DNA of 64,000 bases from Pseudosporangium ferrugineum (GCF_003002065.1 NZ_PVZG01000014.1:62001-126000); one strand, 5' to 3'; positions 34,602 to 43,516 are shown, counted from the stretch's first letter. A program made the numbers and translations. Notes: a model not told the origin generated them from the sequence alone.

Positions 34602-34615
34602 TGGGAGCGCTTCCA
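34602..34615. promoter_or_regulatory. CebR-like operator overlapping the GH3 start
   Basis: TGGGAGCGCTTCCA differs from the perfect palindrome at 8468 by one base. The last A is the first base of the ATG of the glucosidase gene and the GGGAG part can serve as the ribosome site. A LacI-family repressor bound here would block both transcription and access to the start. Confidence 0.78.
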
Positions 34616-36984
34616 TGGACCACCTGATCAACCAGCTCACGCTCGAGGAGAAAGTGTCACTCCTCGGCGGTCAGGACTTCTGGTCCCTGCCCGCGATCCC
34701 CCGGATCGGCCTGGGTTCGCTGATCATGAGCGACGGGCCGATCGGCGTACGGGGCACCGGCTGGGCCCCCGAGGATCCGTCCATCGCCCTGCCCAGCCCG
34801 ACCGCCCTCGCCGCCACCTGGGACCCGGAGCTGGCCCGTACGGCCGGCCGGCTGCTCGGGCAGGAGTCCCGGCGCAAGGGCGTGCACCTGCTGCTCGGCC
34901 CGACCGTGAACCTGCAGCGCACCCCGCTGGGCGGCCGGCACTTCGAGTGCTACTCCGAGGACCCGCTGCTCTCCGGCGAGATCGGCGTCGGGTTCGTGGC
35001 CGGGGTGCAGGAGCACGGCGTCGGCACGACGGTGAAGCACCTGGTGGGCAACGACTTCGAGACCGACCGGATGACCGTCGACGTGCGGATCGGCGAGCGC
35101 GCCCTGCGGGAGGTCTATCTCGCGCCGTTCGAGCGGGTCGTGCGGGCCGGCGGCTGGGGCGTGATGAGCGCGTACAACAGCGTGAACGGGTTGCCGATGG
35201 CCGCGAACGGGGTGCTTCAGTCGGACGTACTGAAGGATGAATGGGGTTTCGACGGCATCGTGGTGTCGGACTGGCGGGCGGCGCGGGAGACGGTGCCGAC
35301 GGCGCTCGGCGGCCTCGACATCGCCATGCCGGCCCTGGAGAACCCGTGGGGGGCCGCGCTGGTCGCGGCGGTGCGCGCCGGTCAGGTGGCGGAAGAGCTG
35401 ATCGACGACAAGGTACGGCGGGTGCTCACGCTGGCCGGGCGCGTCGGGCTGCTCAAGGGCGTACCCGCGGCGGTCACGTCCTTCCCCGCCGACCTGGACG
35501 GGGACGCCGTGGCGCACACCGTGGCGACCCGGTCGTTCGTCCTGGCCCGCAACGAGCACCACACCCTGCCGCTGGAGCCCGCCGCGCTGACCCGGGTGGC
35601 GGTCATCGGCGCGCTCGCCACCGACGCCCGGGTGCTCGGCGGCGGCAGCGCCCAGGTCACCCCGCCGCACGTGATCTCGCCGCTGGAGGGCCTCACCCGC
35701 GCCCTGCCCGGCGTCGACGTGGCGCACGCGGTCGGCGCCGACCCGCGGCCGTTCCTGCCCGCGCTGGGCGAGCCCGCCTCGGTGACGCTGCTCGGCGCGG
35801 ACTATGCGTTCGAGGTGCCCACGGCGACGGTGCGCTGGATCGGCGATCTGCCCGGCGGCATCGCCCCCGCCGACGTCACGGGCATCGAGCTGCGCACCAC
35901 GTTCACGCCCGAGCGCGGCGGCGAGCACACCTTCGCGGTCTCCGGGTTCGGCACCTTCGACCTGTCCGTGGGCGGCGAGTCGCGCTACGCCGGGACGCTG
36001 CACCCGCCCGGCACCGGCCGCGCCGACCTGCTGCTCTCGCCGAAGGAGCAGCGGACGGCGGTCGAGCTGGCCGCCGGCGTACCCGTGGAAGTGGTGCTGC
36101 GGCAGACCCTCCAGCCGGGGATGGGGCACACGGTCTCCGCGACGCTCGGCCACCAGGGTCCCGGGGTCTCCCCGGACGGCCTGCTGGCCGAGGCGGTCGC
36201 GCTCGCCACCGCGTCGGACGTGGCGATCGTCGTGGTCGGCACCACCGAGCAGGTCGAGTCGGAGGGCTTCGACCGGACCTCGCTGGCGCTGCCCGGCCGG
36301 CAGGACGAGCTGGTGGCCCGGGTCGCCGCGGCCAACCCGCGGACGGTCGTGGTGGTCAACGCCGGCTCGCCGGTGCTGCTGCCGTGGGCGGACGACGTGG
36401 CGGCGGTGCTGCTGACGTGGTTCCCGGGCCAGGAGGCGGGCGCGGCGCTGGCGGACGTGCTGCTCGGCGTGGAGGAGCCCGGCGGGCGGCTGCCGACCAC
36501 CTGGCCGCGCCGCGAGCAGGACTGCCCCGTGCTGGAGGTGGCGCCGCGCGACGGCGTCGTCGAGTACGAGGAGGGCGTCTTCATCGGCTACCGCGCGTGG
36601 GACCTGGCGGGCACCCCGCCGCGGTACGCGTTCGGCCACGGCCTCGGCTACACGACCTGGCGCTACGAGGCGATCGAGGCGTCGGCCACCGAGGCGGTCG
36701 TGACCCTGACGAACACCGGCACGCGGTTCGGGCGTGAGGTGGTGCAGGTGTACGCGGGCCCGATCGGCGGCCGGCCCGACGCCCCGGCCCGGCCGGCCCG
36801 CGCGCTGGCCGGGTTCGCCCCGGTCGAGGCGCACCCCGGCGAGACGGTGACCGTACGGGTGGCGCTGCCCGAGCGCACCTGGCAGGTCTGGGACGGCGGC
36901 TGGCGCACCGTGCCGGGGGCGTACGCGATCACTGCCGCGCACGCCCTCGACGATCCGCGCCTGTCGGCCTCGCTGGAGATCTGA
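34615..36984 (+). CDS. Glycoside hydrolase family 3 beta-glucosidase
   Basis: 789 residues, no signal peptide, so probably cytoplasmic. GH3 N-domain with MSDGPIGVRG, GPTVNLQRTPLGGRHFECYSEDP, VKHLVGNDFETDRM and the nucleophile Asp in GIVVSDWRAA; C-domain with NEHHTLPLEP and TTEQVESEGFDRTSLALPG; a PA14-like insertion at about residues 400-510 (TFTPERGGEHTFAVSGFGTF); C-terminal fibronectin III-like domain (VTLTNTGTRFGREVVQVYAG). The overlapping CebR-type operator suggests release of glucose from cello-oligosaccharides. The PA14 insert is typical of bacterial beta-glucosidases with broad specificity. Confidence 0.93.
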   Translation: MDHLINQLTLEEKVSLLGGQDFWSLPAIPRIGLGSLIMSDGPIGVRGTGWAPEDPSIALPSPTALAATWDPELARTAGRLLGQESRRKGVHLLLGPTVNLQRTPLGGRHFECYSEDPLLSGEIGVGFVAGVQEHGVGTTVKHLVGNDFETDRMTVDVRIGERALREVYLAPFERVVRAGGWGVMSAYNSVNGLPMAANGVLQSDVLKDEWGFDGIVVSDWRAARETVPTALGGLDIAMPALENPWGAALVAAVRAGQVAEELIDDKVRRVLTLAGRVGLLKGVPAAVTSFPADLDGDAVAHTVATRSFVLARNEHHTLPLEPAALTRVAVIGALATDARVLGGGSAQVTPPHVISPLEGLTRALPGVDVAHAVGADPRPFLPALGEPASVTLLGADYAFEVPTATVRWIGDLPGGIAPADVTGIELRTTFTPERGGEHTFAVSGFGTFDLSVGGESRYAGTLHPPGTGRADLLLSPKEQRTAVELAAGVPVEVVLRQTLQPGMGHTVSATLGHQGPGVSPDGLLAEAVALATASDVAIVVVGTTEQVESEGFDRTSLALPGRQDELVARVAAANPRTVVVVNAGSPVLLPWADDVAAVLLTWFPGQEAGAALADVLLGVEEPGGRLPTTWPRREQDCPVLEVAPRDGVVEYEEGVFIGYRAWDLAGTPPRYAFGHGLGYTTWRYEAIEASATEAVVTLTNTGTRFGREVVQVYAGPIGGRPDAPARPARALAGFAPVEAHPGETVTVRVALPERTWQVWDGGWRTVPGAYAITAAHALDDPRLSASLEI

Positions 36985-36997
36985 CCGCGGGAACGGG

Positions 36998-37459
36998 TCA
37001 GCTGGTGCGGGTCACCGTGACGTCGAGGCCCTTGTCGGCGTCGTTCGTCCACGTCGCGGTGAAGCTGGGCCAGTCGCCCTCGAGCTGGCCGTCGGCGGAG
37101 ACGGTGGAGCGCATCCGGTCGATGAGCGTGCCGGGCATGCCGATGGTGTCGAGGACGCAGGTCATGGCGTCCTCGTTGAGACCCACCGGGAACTTCTTGC
37201 CGGCGCCGTTGATGGTCAGCTTGCGGTTCTTGTCGGAGAGCTTGAGCCCCTGCTTGACCGGGTCGCACTTGTCGACGGCGGTCAGCAGGGGGTCGGCCTG
37301 GGAGGCGGCGACCGGGGCGGGGTCGTCGTTACCGCCCGAGCCGACCAGTTTGGGAACGAGCACGACGCCGAGAGCGACGACGAACACGGCGAGCAGCACC
37401 CACGGGAGCGGACTTCGCTTCCGGGCCGGTGCGGAGAGGGATTGGCGAGGCTGAGTCAT
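36998..37459 (-). CDS. Anchored protein of unknown function
   Basis: 153 residues, start ATG 37459 with AGGAC upstream. A short basic N-terminus (MTQPRQSLSAPARKRSP), one membrane segment (WVLLAVFVVALGVVLVPKLVG) and an exported domain with two cysteines (DKCDPVKQG, AMTCVLDTIG) likely forming a disulfide. No known family recognised. Convergent with the GH3 gene, 13 bp apart. Confidence 0.72.
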   Translation of the reverse strand: MTQPRQSLSAPARKRSPLPWVLLAVFVVALGVVLVPKLVGSGGNDDPAPVAASQADPLLTAVDKCDPVKQGLKLSDKNRKLTINGAGKKFPVGLNEDAMTCVLDTIGMPGTLIDRMRSTVSADGQLEGDWPSFTATWTNDADKGLDVTVTRTS

Positions 37460-37604
37460 CACACGTCCTAGGCGTCGAGGGGGAGGGATCAACGCGAGGA
37501 CGAAGTCTCCTCCGCGTACCGAATCAGGACAACGATCAAGACTCGAACTCGGCCGAACGGATGAGTCGACATTGGAAATACGTCCCGTTTGAAAACCCGA
37601 ACGG

Positions 37605-38906
37605 TCAGGCCGCCACGAGGGCGGGCGCCGTACGGTGGGCCACCACGGAGTCCAGGATCTCCCCCACCCGGATCGCGGTGTTGGACAACAACGCCGAGGT
37701 GATGCCGTGGGTGTGCTCCGTGCCGCCCTGGAGGTAGATCCCCACCCGCAGCCGCGGGTCGGTCGCCGCCCGGTAGTCCCGCCGCACCTCCGGACGCCCC
37801 TGCTCGTCGCGCCGGCAGAGCTCCGCGACGTCGCCGAGGATGCCGTACGGGTCGGCCTGGTGGTACCCGGTCGCGCAGACCACCACGTCGGCCTCCAGAG
37901 TGGTCTTCTCCCCCGTCACCAGCGACCGGACGGTGGCCACCGCGGCGTCCGGCCCGTCGGCGATCCGGGTCACCCGCGAGACGTTCAGCATCCGCAGGCG
38001 TTCCCGGCCCAGAACCTTCTCCTGGTACGCCCGGCGGTACAGGTCGTCGATCAGGTCGATGTCGACGACGGAGTAGTTCGTGTTGGCGTGGTACTCCATC
38101 AGCTGCCGCTTGACGCCCTCGGGCGCGCGGTAGAAGTCGTCGACCGCCTCGGGGTCGAAGATGCGGTTGGCGAACGAGCTGTCGTCGGCCGGCGAGTAGC
38201 CGTACCGGGAGAAGACCGCGCAGATCTCGGCGCCGGGGAACTCGGTGTGCAGGGTGGCGACGGCCTCGGCGGCGCTCTGGCCGGCGCCGACGACCACGAA
38301 GCGGCGGGGCTCGGTGCCACGGAGGCGCGGCAGGTTGTGCAGCAGCTCGCTGGTGTGCCAGATCCGCGGCGAGGCTGCCACGCCTTCGGGCAGCCGGGGC
38401 CGCAACCCGGTGCCCACCACGAGGTTGCGGGCCCGGTGGGTGGTCAGCCGCCCGCCCTGCCGGGACAGCACGTCCACCGCGGTGATGTCGCCGGCGGCGT
38501 CCTCGACCGGGCTCACGGACAGCACCTCGGCGTCGTACGTGACCTGGTCGGCGACCTGCTCGGCGGCCCACGCGAAGTAGTCGTGGAACTCGACGCGGAG
38601 CGGGAACAGGTTCTTGTGGTTGATGAAGTCGATCAGCCGGCCCTGGCTGTGCAGGTACCGCAGGAAGCTGAACTCGCTGGTGGGGTTCCGCAGCGTCACC
38701 AGGTCCTTGAGGAACGAGACCTGCATCGTGGCGTCGTCGAGCAGCATGCCGCGGTGCCATCCGAACGACGCCTGCCGTTCGAGGAAGCGCGCCGTGACCG
38801 CCGGACCCGCGCCGGCGGTGCCGTTGTGCTCCGTCACGGCGATCGCCATGGCGAGATTCGACGGGCCGAAGCCGATTCCCACGACATCGAGTTCAGGTTC
38901 AGACAT
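37605..38906 (-). CDS. L-ornithine N5-monooxygenase (siderophore hydroxylase)
   Basis: 433 residues of the SidA/IucD/PvdA flavoprotein family. FAD site GIGFGPSNLAMAIAVTEHN; the substrate lid and LERQASFGWHRGMLLDDATMQVSFLKDLVTLRNPTS stretch; NADPH site VVVGAGQSAAEAVATLH; late ATGYHQADPYG and THGITSALLSNTAIRVGEIL. Makes N5-hydroxyornithine, which fits the hydroxyornithine-specific NRPS module downstream; lysine hydroxylase is a weaker alternative. GGAGGGG precedes the ATG. Iron box upstream. Confidence 0.92.
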   Translation of the reverse strand: MSEPELDVVGIGFGPSNLAMAIAVTEHNGTAGAGPAVTARFLERQASFGWHRGMLLDDATMQVSFLKDLVTLRNPTSEFSFLRYLHSQGRLIDFINHKNLFPLRVEFHDYFAWAAEQVADQVTYDAEVLSVSPVEDAAGDITAVDVLSRQGGRLTTHRARNLVVGTGLRPRLPEGVAASPRIWHTSELLHNLPRLRGTEPRRFVVVGAGQSAAEAVATLHTEFPGAEICAVFSRYGYSPADDSSFANRIFDPEAVDDFYRAPEGVKRQLMEYHANTNYSVVDIDLIDDLYRRAYQEKVLGRERLRMLNVSRVTRIADGPDAAVATVRSLVTGEKTTLEADVVVCATGYHQADPYGILGDVAELCRRDEQGRPEVRRDYRAATDPRLRVGIYLQGGTEHTHGITSALLSNTAIRVGEILDSVVAHRTAPALVAA

Positions 38907-38946
38907 GTCCGTCCCCTCCACGGCGGGGCCGACCTGACCCCGAGGT

Positions 38947-38965
38947 GTTGGTTAGCCTAACCTAA
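38947..38965. promoter_or_regulatory. Iron box (IdeR/DmdR type) between two siderophore genes
   Basis: GTTGGTTAGCCTAACCTAA closely follows the IdeR/DmdR consensus TTAGGTTAGGCTAACCTAA. It lies in the 99-bp divergent gap between the hydroxylase start (38906) and the formyltransferase start (39006), so one site can repress both under iron sufficiency. Confidence 0.85.
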
Positions 38966-39005
38966 GCACAGCCGTCGTCCGCAGTGCCTGGTGAGGGAGA
39001 AATCC

Positions 39006-39956
39006 ATGCGAGTCGTCATGTTCGGGTTCCAGACGTGGGGACACCGCACGCTGCAGGCCCTGCTGGACTCGGAACACGAGGTCGTCATGGTGGTGACGCA
39101 CCCGCGTGGCGAGGGCGCGTACGAGAAGGTGTGGTCCGACTCCGTCGAGGAACTCGCGGCGTCGGCGGGCGTACCGGTGCTGATCCGCGAGCGTCCGGAC
39201 GACGACGAGCTGTACGAGACGCTCAAGGAGGTCGCGCCGGACGTCATCGTGGCCACCAACTGGCGCACCTGGATCCCGCCGCGCGTCTTCACCCTGCCGG
39301 CGTTCGGGACGCTCAACGTGCATGACGCGCTGCTGCCGGCGTACGCGGGATTCTCGCCCCTGATCTGGGCCCTGCTCAACGACGAGCCCGAGGTCGGCGT
39401 GACCGCGCACCTCATGGACGAGACGCTGGACGCCGGCCCGATCGTGCTGCAACGCTCGGTCCCGGTCGGCCCCGAGGACACCACCACGGACCTGTTCCAC
39501 AAGACGCTCGAGCTCTTCGGACCCATCACAGTGGACGGACTTGCCGAACTCGCCTCCGGCCGCCGCGACTTCGTCCCGCAGGACCGCAGCAGGGCCAGCT
39601 TCTTCCACAAGCGCGCGGAGGAGGACATCCGCATCGACTGGACCTGGACGGCGGAGGAGCTCGCCCGCCTCGTCCGGGCCCAGTCCGCGCCGTACCCGCA
39701 GGCGTTCTGCTTCCACCGCGGCCGCCGCCTGGAGATCGTGGCGGCGGGCGTGTCGGAGGCGATCTACGGCGGCACCCCGGGCCGCATCTTCTACCGCGAG
39801 GGCGACGGCGTGGCGGTGGTCGCGGGCGCCGAGGCCCGTCGCGGCCGGAGCCGGGCCCTGCTCATCAAGCGCGTACGCACGGACGACGGCGTCGAGCTGG
39901 CCGCCCACGACTACTTCACGACGATGGGCGGCTACCTGACGAGCCACCCGCGCTGA
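39006..39956 (+). CDS. N5-hydroxyornithine formyltransferase
   Basis: 316 residues of the formyl-THF-dependent transferase family. MRVVMFGFQTWGHRTLQALL begins the Rossmann part; TLNVHDALLPAYAGFSPLIW carries the Asn/His catalytic pair, with the Asp in HLMDETLDAGPIV; a C-terminal OB-like domain ends VELAAHDYFTTMGGYLTSH. It is related to methionyl-tRNA formyltransferase but beside an ornithine hydroxylase it should make N5-formyl-N5-hydroxyornithine, as CchA does for coelichelin. GTGAGGGAG before the ATG; shares the iron box. Confidence 0.9.
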   Translation: MRVVMFGFQTWGHRTLQALLDSEHEVVMVVTHPRGEGAYEKVWSDSVEELAASAGVPVLIRERPDDDELYETLKEVAPDVIVATNWRTWIPPRVFTLPAFGTLNVHDALLPAYAGFSPLIWALLNDEPEVGVTAHLMDETLDAGPIVLQRSVPVGPEDTTTDLFHKTLELFGPITVDGLAELASGRRDFVPQDRSRASFFHKRAEEDIRIDWTWTAEELARLVRAQSAPYPQAFCFHRGRRLEIVAAGVSEAIYGGTPGRIFYREGDGVAVVAGAEARRGRSRALLIKRVRTDDGVELAAHDYFTTMGGYLTSHPR

Positions 39957-39965
39957 ACACTACGT

Positions 39966-39994
39966 TTGACGTTATACATCGGCGGCCGTACTGT
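39966..39994 (+). promoter_or_regulatory. Promoter of the padR gene, probably leaderless
   Basis: TTGACG at 39966-39971 and TACTGT at 39989-39994 are 17 bp apart. A start site seven bases further on would fall at or next to the GTG at 40002, and no ribosome site is seen. The overlapping ACGTTTGACGT stretch may be an operator. Confidence 0.5.
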
Positions 39995-40001
39995 CTCCGC
40001 C

Positions 40002-40331
40002 GTGCAGAAACCAACCTTCTTCATACTGACGGCGCTCGCCGCCCGGCCGCTTCACGGCTACGGGATCGTGCAGTCCGTCGTGGACCTCTCCGGCGGGGAG
40101 CTGACGCTGCGGCCCGGCACCCTGTACGGCGCCCTGGACCGCCTCGATCAGCAGGGCCTGATCGAGATCGACCGCGAGGAGGCCGTCGACGGCCGGCTCC
40201 GGCGCTACTACCGGCTCAGCGACAGCGGTGCCGCCGCCCTCGCCGAGGAGGCCGGCCGGCTGCGGCGCCACGCCGCCGTCGCCGACCACCAGCTCGGGCT
40301 CCGGCCCGGGGTCGCCGGAGGTGCCGCATGA
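40002..40331 (+). CDS. PadR-family transcriptional regulator
   Basis: 109 residues from GTG 40002. KPTFFILTALAARPLHGYGIVQSVVDLSGGELTLRPGTLYGALDRLDQQGLIEIDRE is a full PadR winged helix with the GTLYxxLxRLxxQGLI signature; DGRLRRYYRLSDSGAAAL is the wing. Likely represses itself and the coupled membrane gene; its stop overlaps the next ATG. Confidence 0.9.
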   Translation: MQKPTFFILTALAARPLHGYGIVQSVVDLSGGELTLRPGTLYGALDRLDQQGLIEIDREEAVDGRLRRYYRLSDSGAAALAEEAGRLRRHAAVADHQLGLRPGVAGGAA

Positions 40332-41356
40332 GCGCGCACGGCGGTCACCGGACGCTGCTGGCCGCCTACCCGGCCAGGCTGCGCCGCAAGCACGGCGGCG
40401 AGCTCGTCGCGACCCTGATGGAGGCCACCGGCGGCCGGCCGACCCGGTCCGAGCGGGGCTGGCTCGTGCTGGACGGCCTGCGCGAACGCTTCCGTCCGCC
40501 GGCCCGCCGCCCGCTCGCCGTGGTGGCCGCGGTGCTGGCGATGCTCGTCGGCGGCGCGCTGGGCGCCGCCCTCGGCTCGTGGGCGGGCACGGCCGGCTAT
40601 CCCGCGCTCCCCGACGCGGCGGCGCTCAGCCAGCGGATCCTGCCGGGCCTGGAGCAGAGCGGCTCCTCGGACCGCTATCTGTTCGCCTCGGCACCCGTGG
40701 CCGCCGGCACCGGCATCGAGCAGGCGGCGCAACGGATCCACCAGAAGCTGGCCGCCGACGGCTGGCGCACCGGGCCGGTCACGGCCGGCGACGCCTCCCC
40801 CGGCCTCACCGACGTCCACTTCGCCGCGGAGAACGCCGAGACCCGCCTCGACGTGTACGTCTACCGCTACGCCGACGGCACCGAGGGGATCCAGCTCGCC
40901 GGCTGGCCGCAGCGTCCCGCGTCGTACCTGCCGCTCACGATCGCCGGAACGCTGCTCGGCCTCGCCGCGGGGTGGCTGGCCGGGGTGGCGCTGGCACACC
41001 GCATCCGGGCGGCACGGCGGCCCCGGCGCAGCACGGTCCTGGCCACCGTGGGGCTGGTCGCGGTGCTCCCGTCGGCGGCGGGCTTCGTGGCCTCGCTCGT
41101 GCGCTACCTGACCGTGGCCGACCCGGTCGGCACGGGCGAACTGGTGCACTCCCGCGGCTTCGCCTTCGCGCCCACCGTCGATCTGATGCGCGCGCTGGAC
41201 CTCGGCGAGGGCTGGTTCCTGAGCCCGAGCGACCTCGAGCAGCTGCCGATCTGGGGTTTCGCGCTCATCGCGGTGGCCGCGATCATCGCCCGGCCGCGGC
41301 GGGGCGACCTGGCCGGCGAGCCCGGCAACCGAGAGAACAGCCGGGTCGTGGCCTGA
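40328..41356 (+). CDS. Membrane protein coupled to PadR
   Basis: 342 residues; ATGA overlap with the padR gene. The N-terminus LLAAYPARLRRKHGGELVATLMEATGGRPT is the short helical region seen in many PadR partner proteins. Membrane segments at LAVVAAVLAMLVGGALGAAL, YLPLTIAGTLLGLAAGWLAG, STVLATVGLVAVLPSAAGFV and LPIWGFALIAVAAIIARP; a soluble part between the first and second. Function unknown; such pairs often respond to membrane stress. Confidence 0.78.
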   Translation: MSAHGGHRTLLAAYPARLRRKHGGELVATLMEATGGRPTRSERGWLVLDGLRERFRPPARRPLAVVAAVLAMLVGGALGAALGSWAGTAGYPALPDAAALSQRILPGLEQSGSSDRYLFASAPVAAGTGIEQAAQRIHQKLAADGWRTGPVTAGDASPGLTDVHFAAENAETRLDVYVYRYADGTEGIQLAGWPQRPASYLPLTIAGTLLGLAAGWLAGVALAHRIRAARRPRRSTVLATVGLVAVLPSAAGFVASLVRYLTVADPVGTGELVHSRGFAFAPTVDLMRALDLGEGWFLSPSDLEQLPIWGFALIAVAAIIARPRRGDLAGEPGNRENSRVVA

Positions 41357-41360
41357 CGGG

Positions 41361-41378
41361 GGCCGGGCCCTGCCGGCC
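41361..41378. terminator. Hairpin between convergent genes
   Basis: GGCCGG and CCGGCC form a perfect 6-bp GC stem with a 6-nt loop in the 29-bp gap between two convergent genes. Confidence 0.5.
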
Positions 41379-41385
41379 GCGGCGC

Positions 41386-42258
41386 TCAGTCGTCGAGGTC
41401 GCGCAGGGCCCGGCGCAGGATCTCCGGGGTCCGGTCCGGCGGCTCGGCCTCGATGAACAGCCGGCCCATCGCCGCCGCGTAGTGGTCGACGTCCTCGCGC
41501 TTGTCGAGGTAGAGGCCGCTCGTCAGGTGCTCGATGTAGACCACGTCCGGCAGGTTCTCGTGCGGGAACCGCAGGATCGAGAAGGCGCCGCCGGCCGCCG
41601 CGTGGCCGCCGGTGCTGAACGGTATGACCTGCAGCCGGATGTTGCGCAGGGTGGACTGCTCGATCAGGTACGCGATCTGCTCGCGCAGCACGTGCCGGCC
41701 GCCGATCGGACGCTTGAGGACCGCCTCGTCGATCACCGCCCACAGGCGGGGCGGGTTCTCCCGGCCGAGCAGCTGCTTACGGGCCATCCGCAGGTCGGCG
41801 CGGCGGTCGATCTCCTCGGCCGAGGCGGTGCCGTGCCCGAGCATGATGACCGCGCGGGCGTAGGCGTCGGTCTGGAGCAGGCCCGGAACGAACTGGATCT
41901 CGTACGTACGGATCAGTTCCGCGGCCTGCTCGAGGTCGAGGTAGTTCTGGAACCACGTGGTGAGCACGTCGCCGTACGAGTGCCACCAGCCGGGCGAGTT
42001 GGCTTCCCGGGCCAGCGCCAGCAGCCGCTCGTGCTCGCCGGCGTCGGTGATTCCGTAGAGCTTCAGCAGGTCGGTGACGTCGCGCTCCTTGAACGCGACC
42101 CGGCCCAGCTCCATCCGGCTGATCTTCGACTCGGAGCCGCGGATCTCGTAGCCGGCCCGGTCCCGGGTGATCCCGGCGGCCAGCCGCAGGCTGCGCAGGC
42201 GCGCGCCGAGCTGGAGCCGGCGGACCGTGGGCCCGCCGTTCTGCTCGGGCGCACTCAT
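41386..42258 (-). CDS. XRE-family regulator with DUF5753
   Basis: 290 residues; ATG at 42258 is eight bases after AGAGGA, better than the ATG two codons earlier. LGARLRSLRLAAGITRDRAGYEIRGSESKISRMELGRVAFK is the HTH; the rest is the DUF5753 domain of actinomycete regulators (FQNYLDLEQAAELIRTYEIQFVPGLLQT, RQLLGREN-like PPRLWAVIDEAVLKRPIGG, LREQIAYLIE). Sixteen bases downstream of a DUF574 methyltransferase gene, a common pairing of unknown purpose. Confidence 0.9.
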   Translation of the reverse strand: MSAPEQNGGPTVRRLQLGARLRSLRLAAGITRDRAGYEIRGSESKISRMELGRVAFKERDVTDLLKLYGITDAGEHERLLALAREANSPGWWHSYGDVLTTWFQNYLDLEQAAELIRTYEIQFVPGLLQTDAYARAVIMLGHGTASAEEIDRRADLRMARKQLLGRENPPRLWAVIDEAVLKRPIGGRHVLREQIAYLIEQSTLRNIRLQVIPFSTGGHAAAGGAFSILRFPHENLPDVVYIEHLTSGLYLDKREDVDHYAAAMGRLFIEAEPPDRTPEILRRALRDLDD

Positions 42259-42274
42259 CGGCATGGTCCTCTGG

Positions 42275-43090
42275 TTACGGTTTGCGCCCGACAGCGGCGT
42301 ACTGGTCGATCTCAACGGCGTTCTCCGCCCCCGGCTCGGGCTTCCATCGGGTCACCGACACCACGCCGGGGTCGACGATCTCGAGTCCGGCGAAGAGGCC
42401 GGCGATGCGTTCGGGGCTCCGCAGGTGGTACTTGGGGTTGGCGGAGATGTTCCAGATCCGGACGGCCTCGGTGTTGGCCTCGCTGGTGTCGCTGCCGTCG
42501 TACATCGCAAGGTAGCTGCCCGAGGGCAGCCGGTCCAGGATCGAACCGATGATGTCGCGCGCCTCGTCGTCCGACTCGATGTGGCCGAGGATGCCCATCA
42601 GGAACACGGCGACGGGCTGGTCGAGGTCGAGCGTGTGCGCGGCCTCGCGCAGGATCGTGCCGGCGTCGCGCAGGTCGGCGTCGACGTAGGCGGTGGCACC
42701 CTCCGCGCTGGTGGTCAGCAGCGCGCGGGCGTGCGCGAGCACCAGCGGATCGTTGTCGACGTAGACGATGCGCGCGTCGGGCGCCACGGACTGGGCGACC
42801 TCGTGGGTGTTGTCGGCGGTGGGCAGGCCGGTGCCGATGTCGAGGAACTGCCGGATGCCCCGCTCGCCGGCGAGGTAGCGCACCGCGCGGGCGAGATAGG
42901 CCCGCGACAGGCGGGCGTTCTCGGCCAGTTGCGGCAGGGTGGCCACGATCTGGTCGCCGACCTCGCGGTCCACTGCGAAGTTGTCCTTGCCCCCGAGCAG
43001 GTAATTCCAGATCCGCGCCGTCTGCGGCACCGTCGTGTCCAGCTTGGGAATGTCGCGTTCTCCGCCGGGGGCGGCCGGACCGTCTGCCAC
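42275..43090 (-). CDS. DUF574 SAM-dependent methyltransferase
   Basis: 271 residues. The family start TARIWNYLLGGKDNFAVDRE is clear, then the SAM loop FLDIGTGLPTADNTHEVAQ, VYVDNDPLVLAHARALL and YVDADLRDAGTIL. GTG start at 43090 is placed by GAGGA eight bases upstream. The methyl acceptor of DUF574 enzymes is unknown. It is transcribed with the XRE gene. A second DUF574 protein is at 45210. Confidence 0.88.
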   Translation of the reverse strand: MADGPAAPGGERDIPKLDTTVPQTARIWNYLLGGKDNFAVDREVGDQIVATLPQLAENARLSRAYLARAVRYLAGERGIRQFLDIGTGLPTADNTHEVAQSVAPDARIVYVDNDPLVLAHARALLTTSAEGATAYVDADLRDAGTILREAAHTLDLDQPVAVFLMGILGHIESDDEARDIIGSILDRLPSGSYLAMYDGSDTSEANTEAVRIWNISANPKYHLRSPERIAGLFAGLEIVDPGVVSVTRWKPEPGAENAVEIDQYAAVGRKP

Positions 43091-43157
43091 GTGCGCATCC
43101 TCAGGGTCGTCTGCACCTTGCTCGATCGTCGCGGGCAAGCATAGACCGGATCTCCGG

Positions 43158-43505
43158 TCAGTCGGCGTAGTCCTTCGGGTCGAAAATGCATCCGATGAGG
43201 ACGGTCGGGGCCTCGGCCTTCCCGGGCCCGCCCGCGTCGAGCCAGTCCACCACCGCGTCCACCAGGTGATCATCGAGGACGTCACCGAGGTGAACCAGGC
43301 GGGCACCGGCCCGGCGGGCGGCCGGTGTGGGGTGCACCACGACCACATTGGACCGCTCGCAGACGCGCAGGCATTCGCTCACGCGTACGCGATGCCGCTC
43401 TCCCACCGCGCCACGGATGGCCGTGAGTTGCCCGTCATGATCGACCCCCGGGTGCTTGTCGGCGCTGCCGCAGCAGCAGTCCCGGCAGACGGTCAGCGCG
43501 CCCAT
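43158..43505 (-). CDS. Thioredoxin-like [2Fe-2S] ferredoxin domain protein
   Basis: 115 residues. Cysteines are placed as in thioredoxin-like ferredoxins: TVCRDCCCGS near the start and ECLRVCERSNVVVVHP later, with HLGDVLDDHLVDAVVDWLDAGG after. GAGGA precedes the ATG by eight bases. It is 11 bp downstream of panD. Could supply electrons or iron-sulfur centres; partner not visible. Confidence 0.8.
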   Translation of the reverse strand: MGALTVCRDCCCGSADKHPGVDHDGQLTAIRGAVGERHRVRVSECLRVCERSNVVVVHPTPAARRAGARLVHLGDVLDDHLVDAVVDWLDAGGPGKAEAPTVLIGCIFDPKDYAD

Positions 43506-43516
43506 GTCGCGATTCC

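Noticed and set aside
36981..37001. Hairpin CTGACC...GGTCAG after the GH3 gene as terminator
   Set aside because: Only 6 bp, weak loop and overlapping both stop codons; not strong enough to list.
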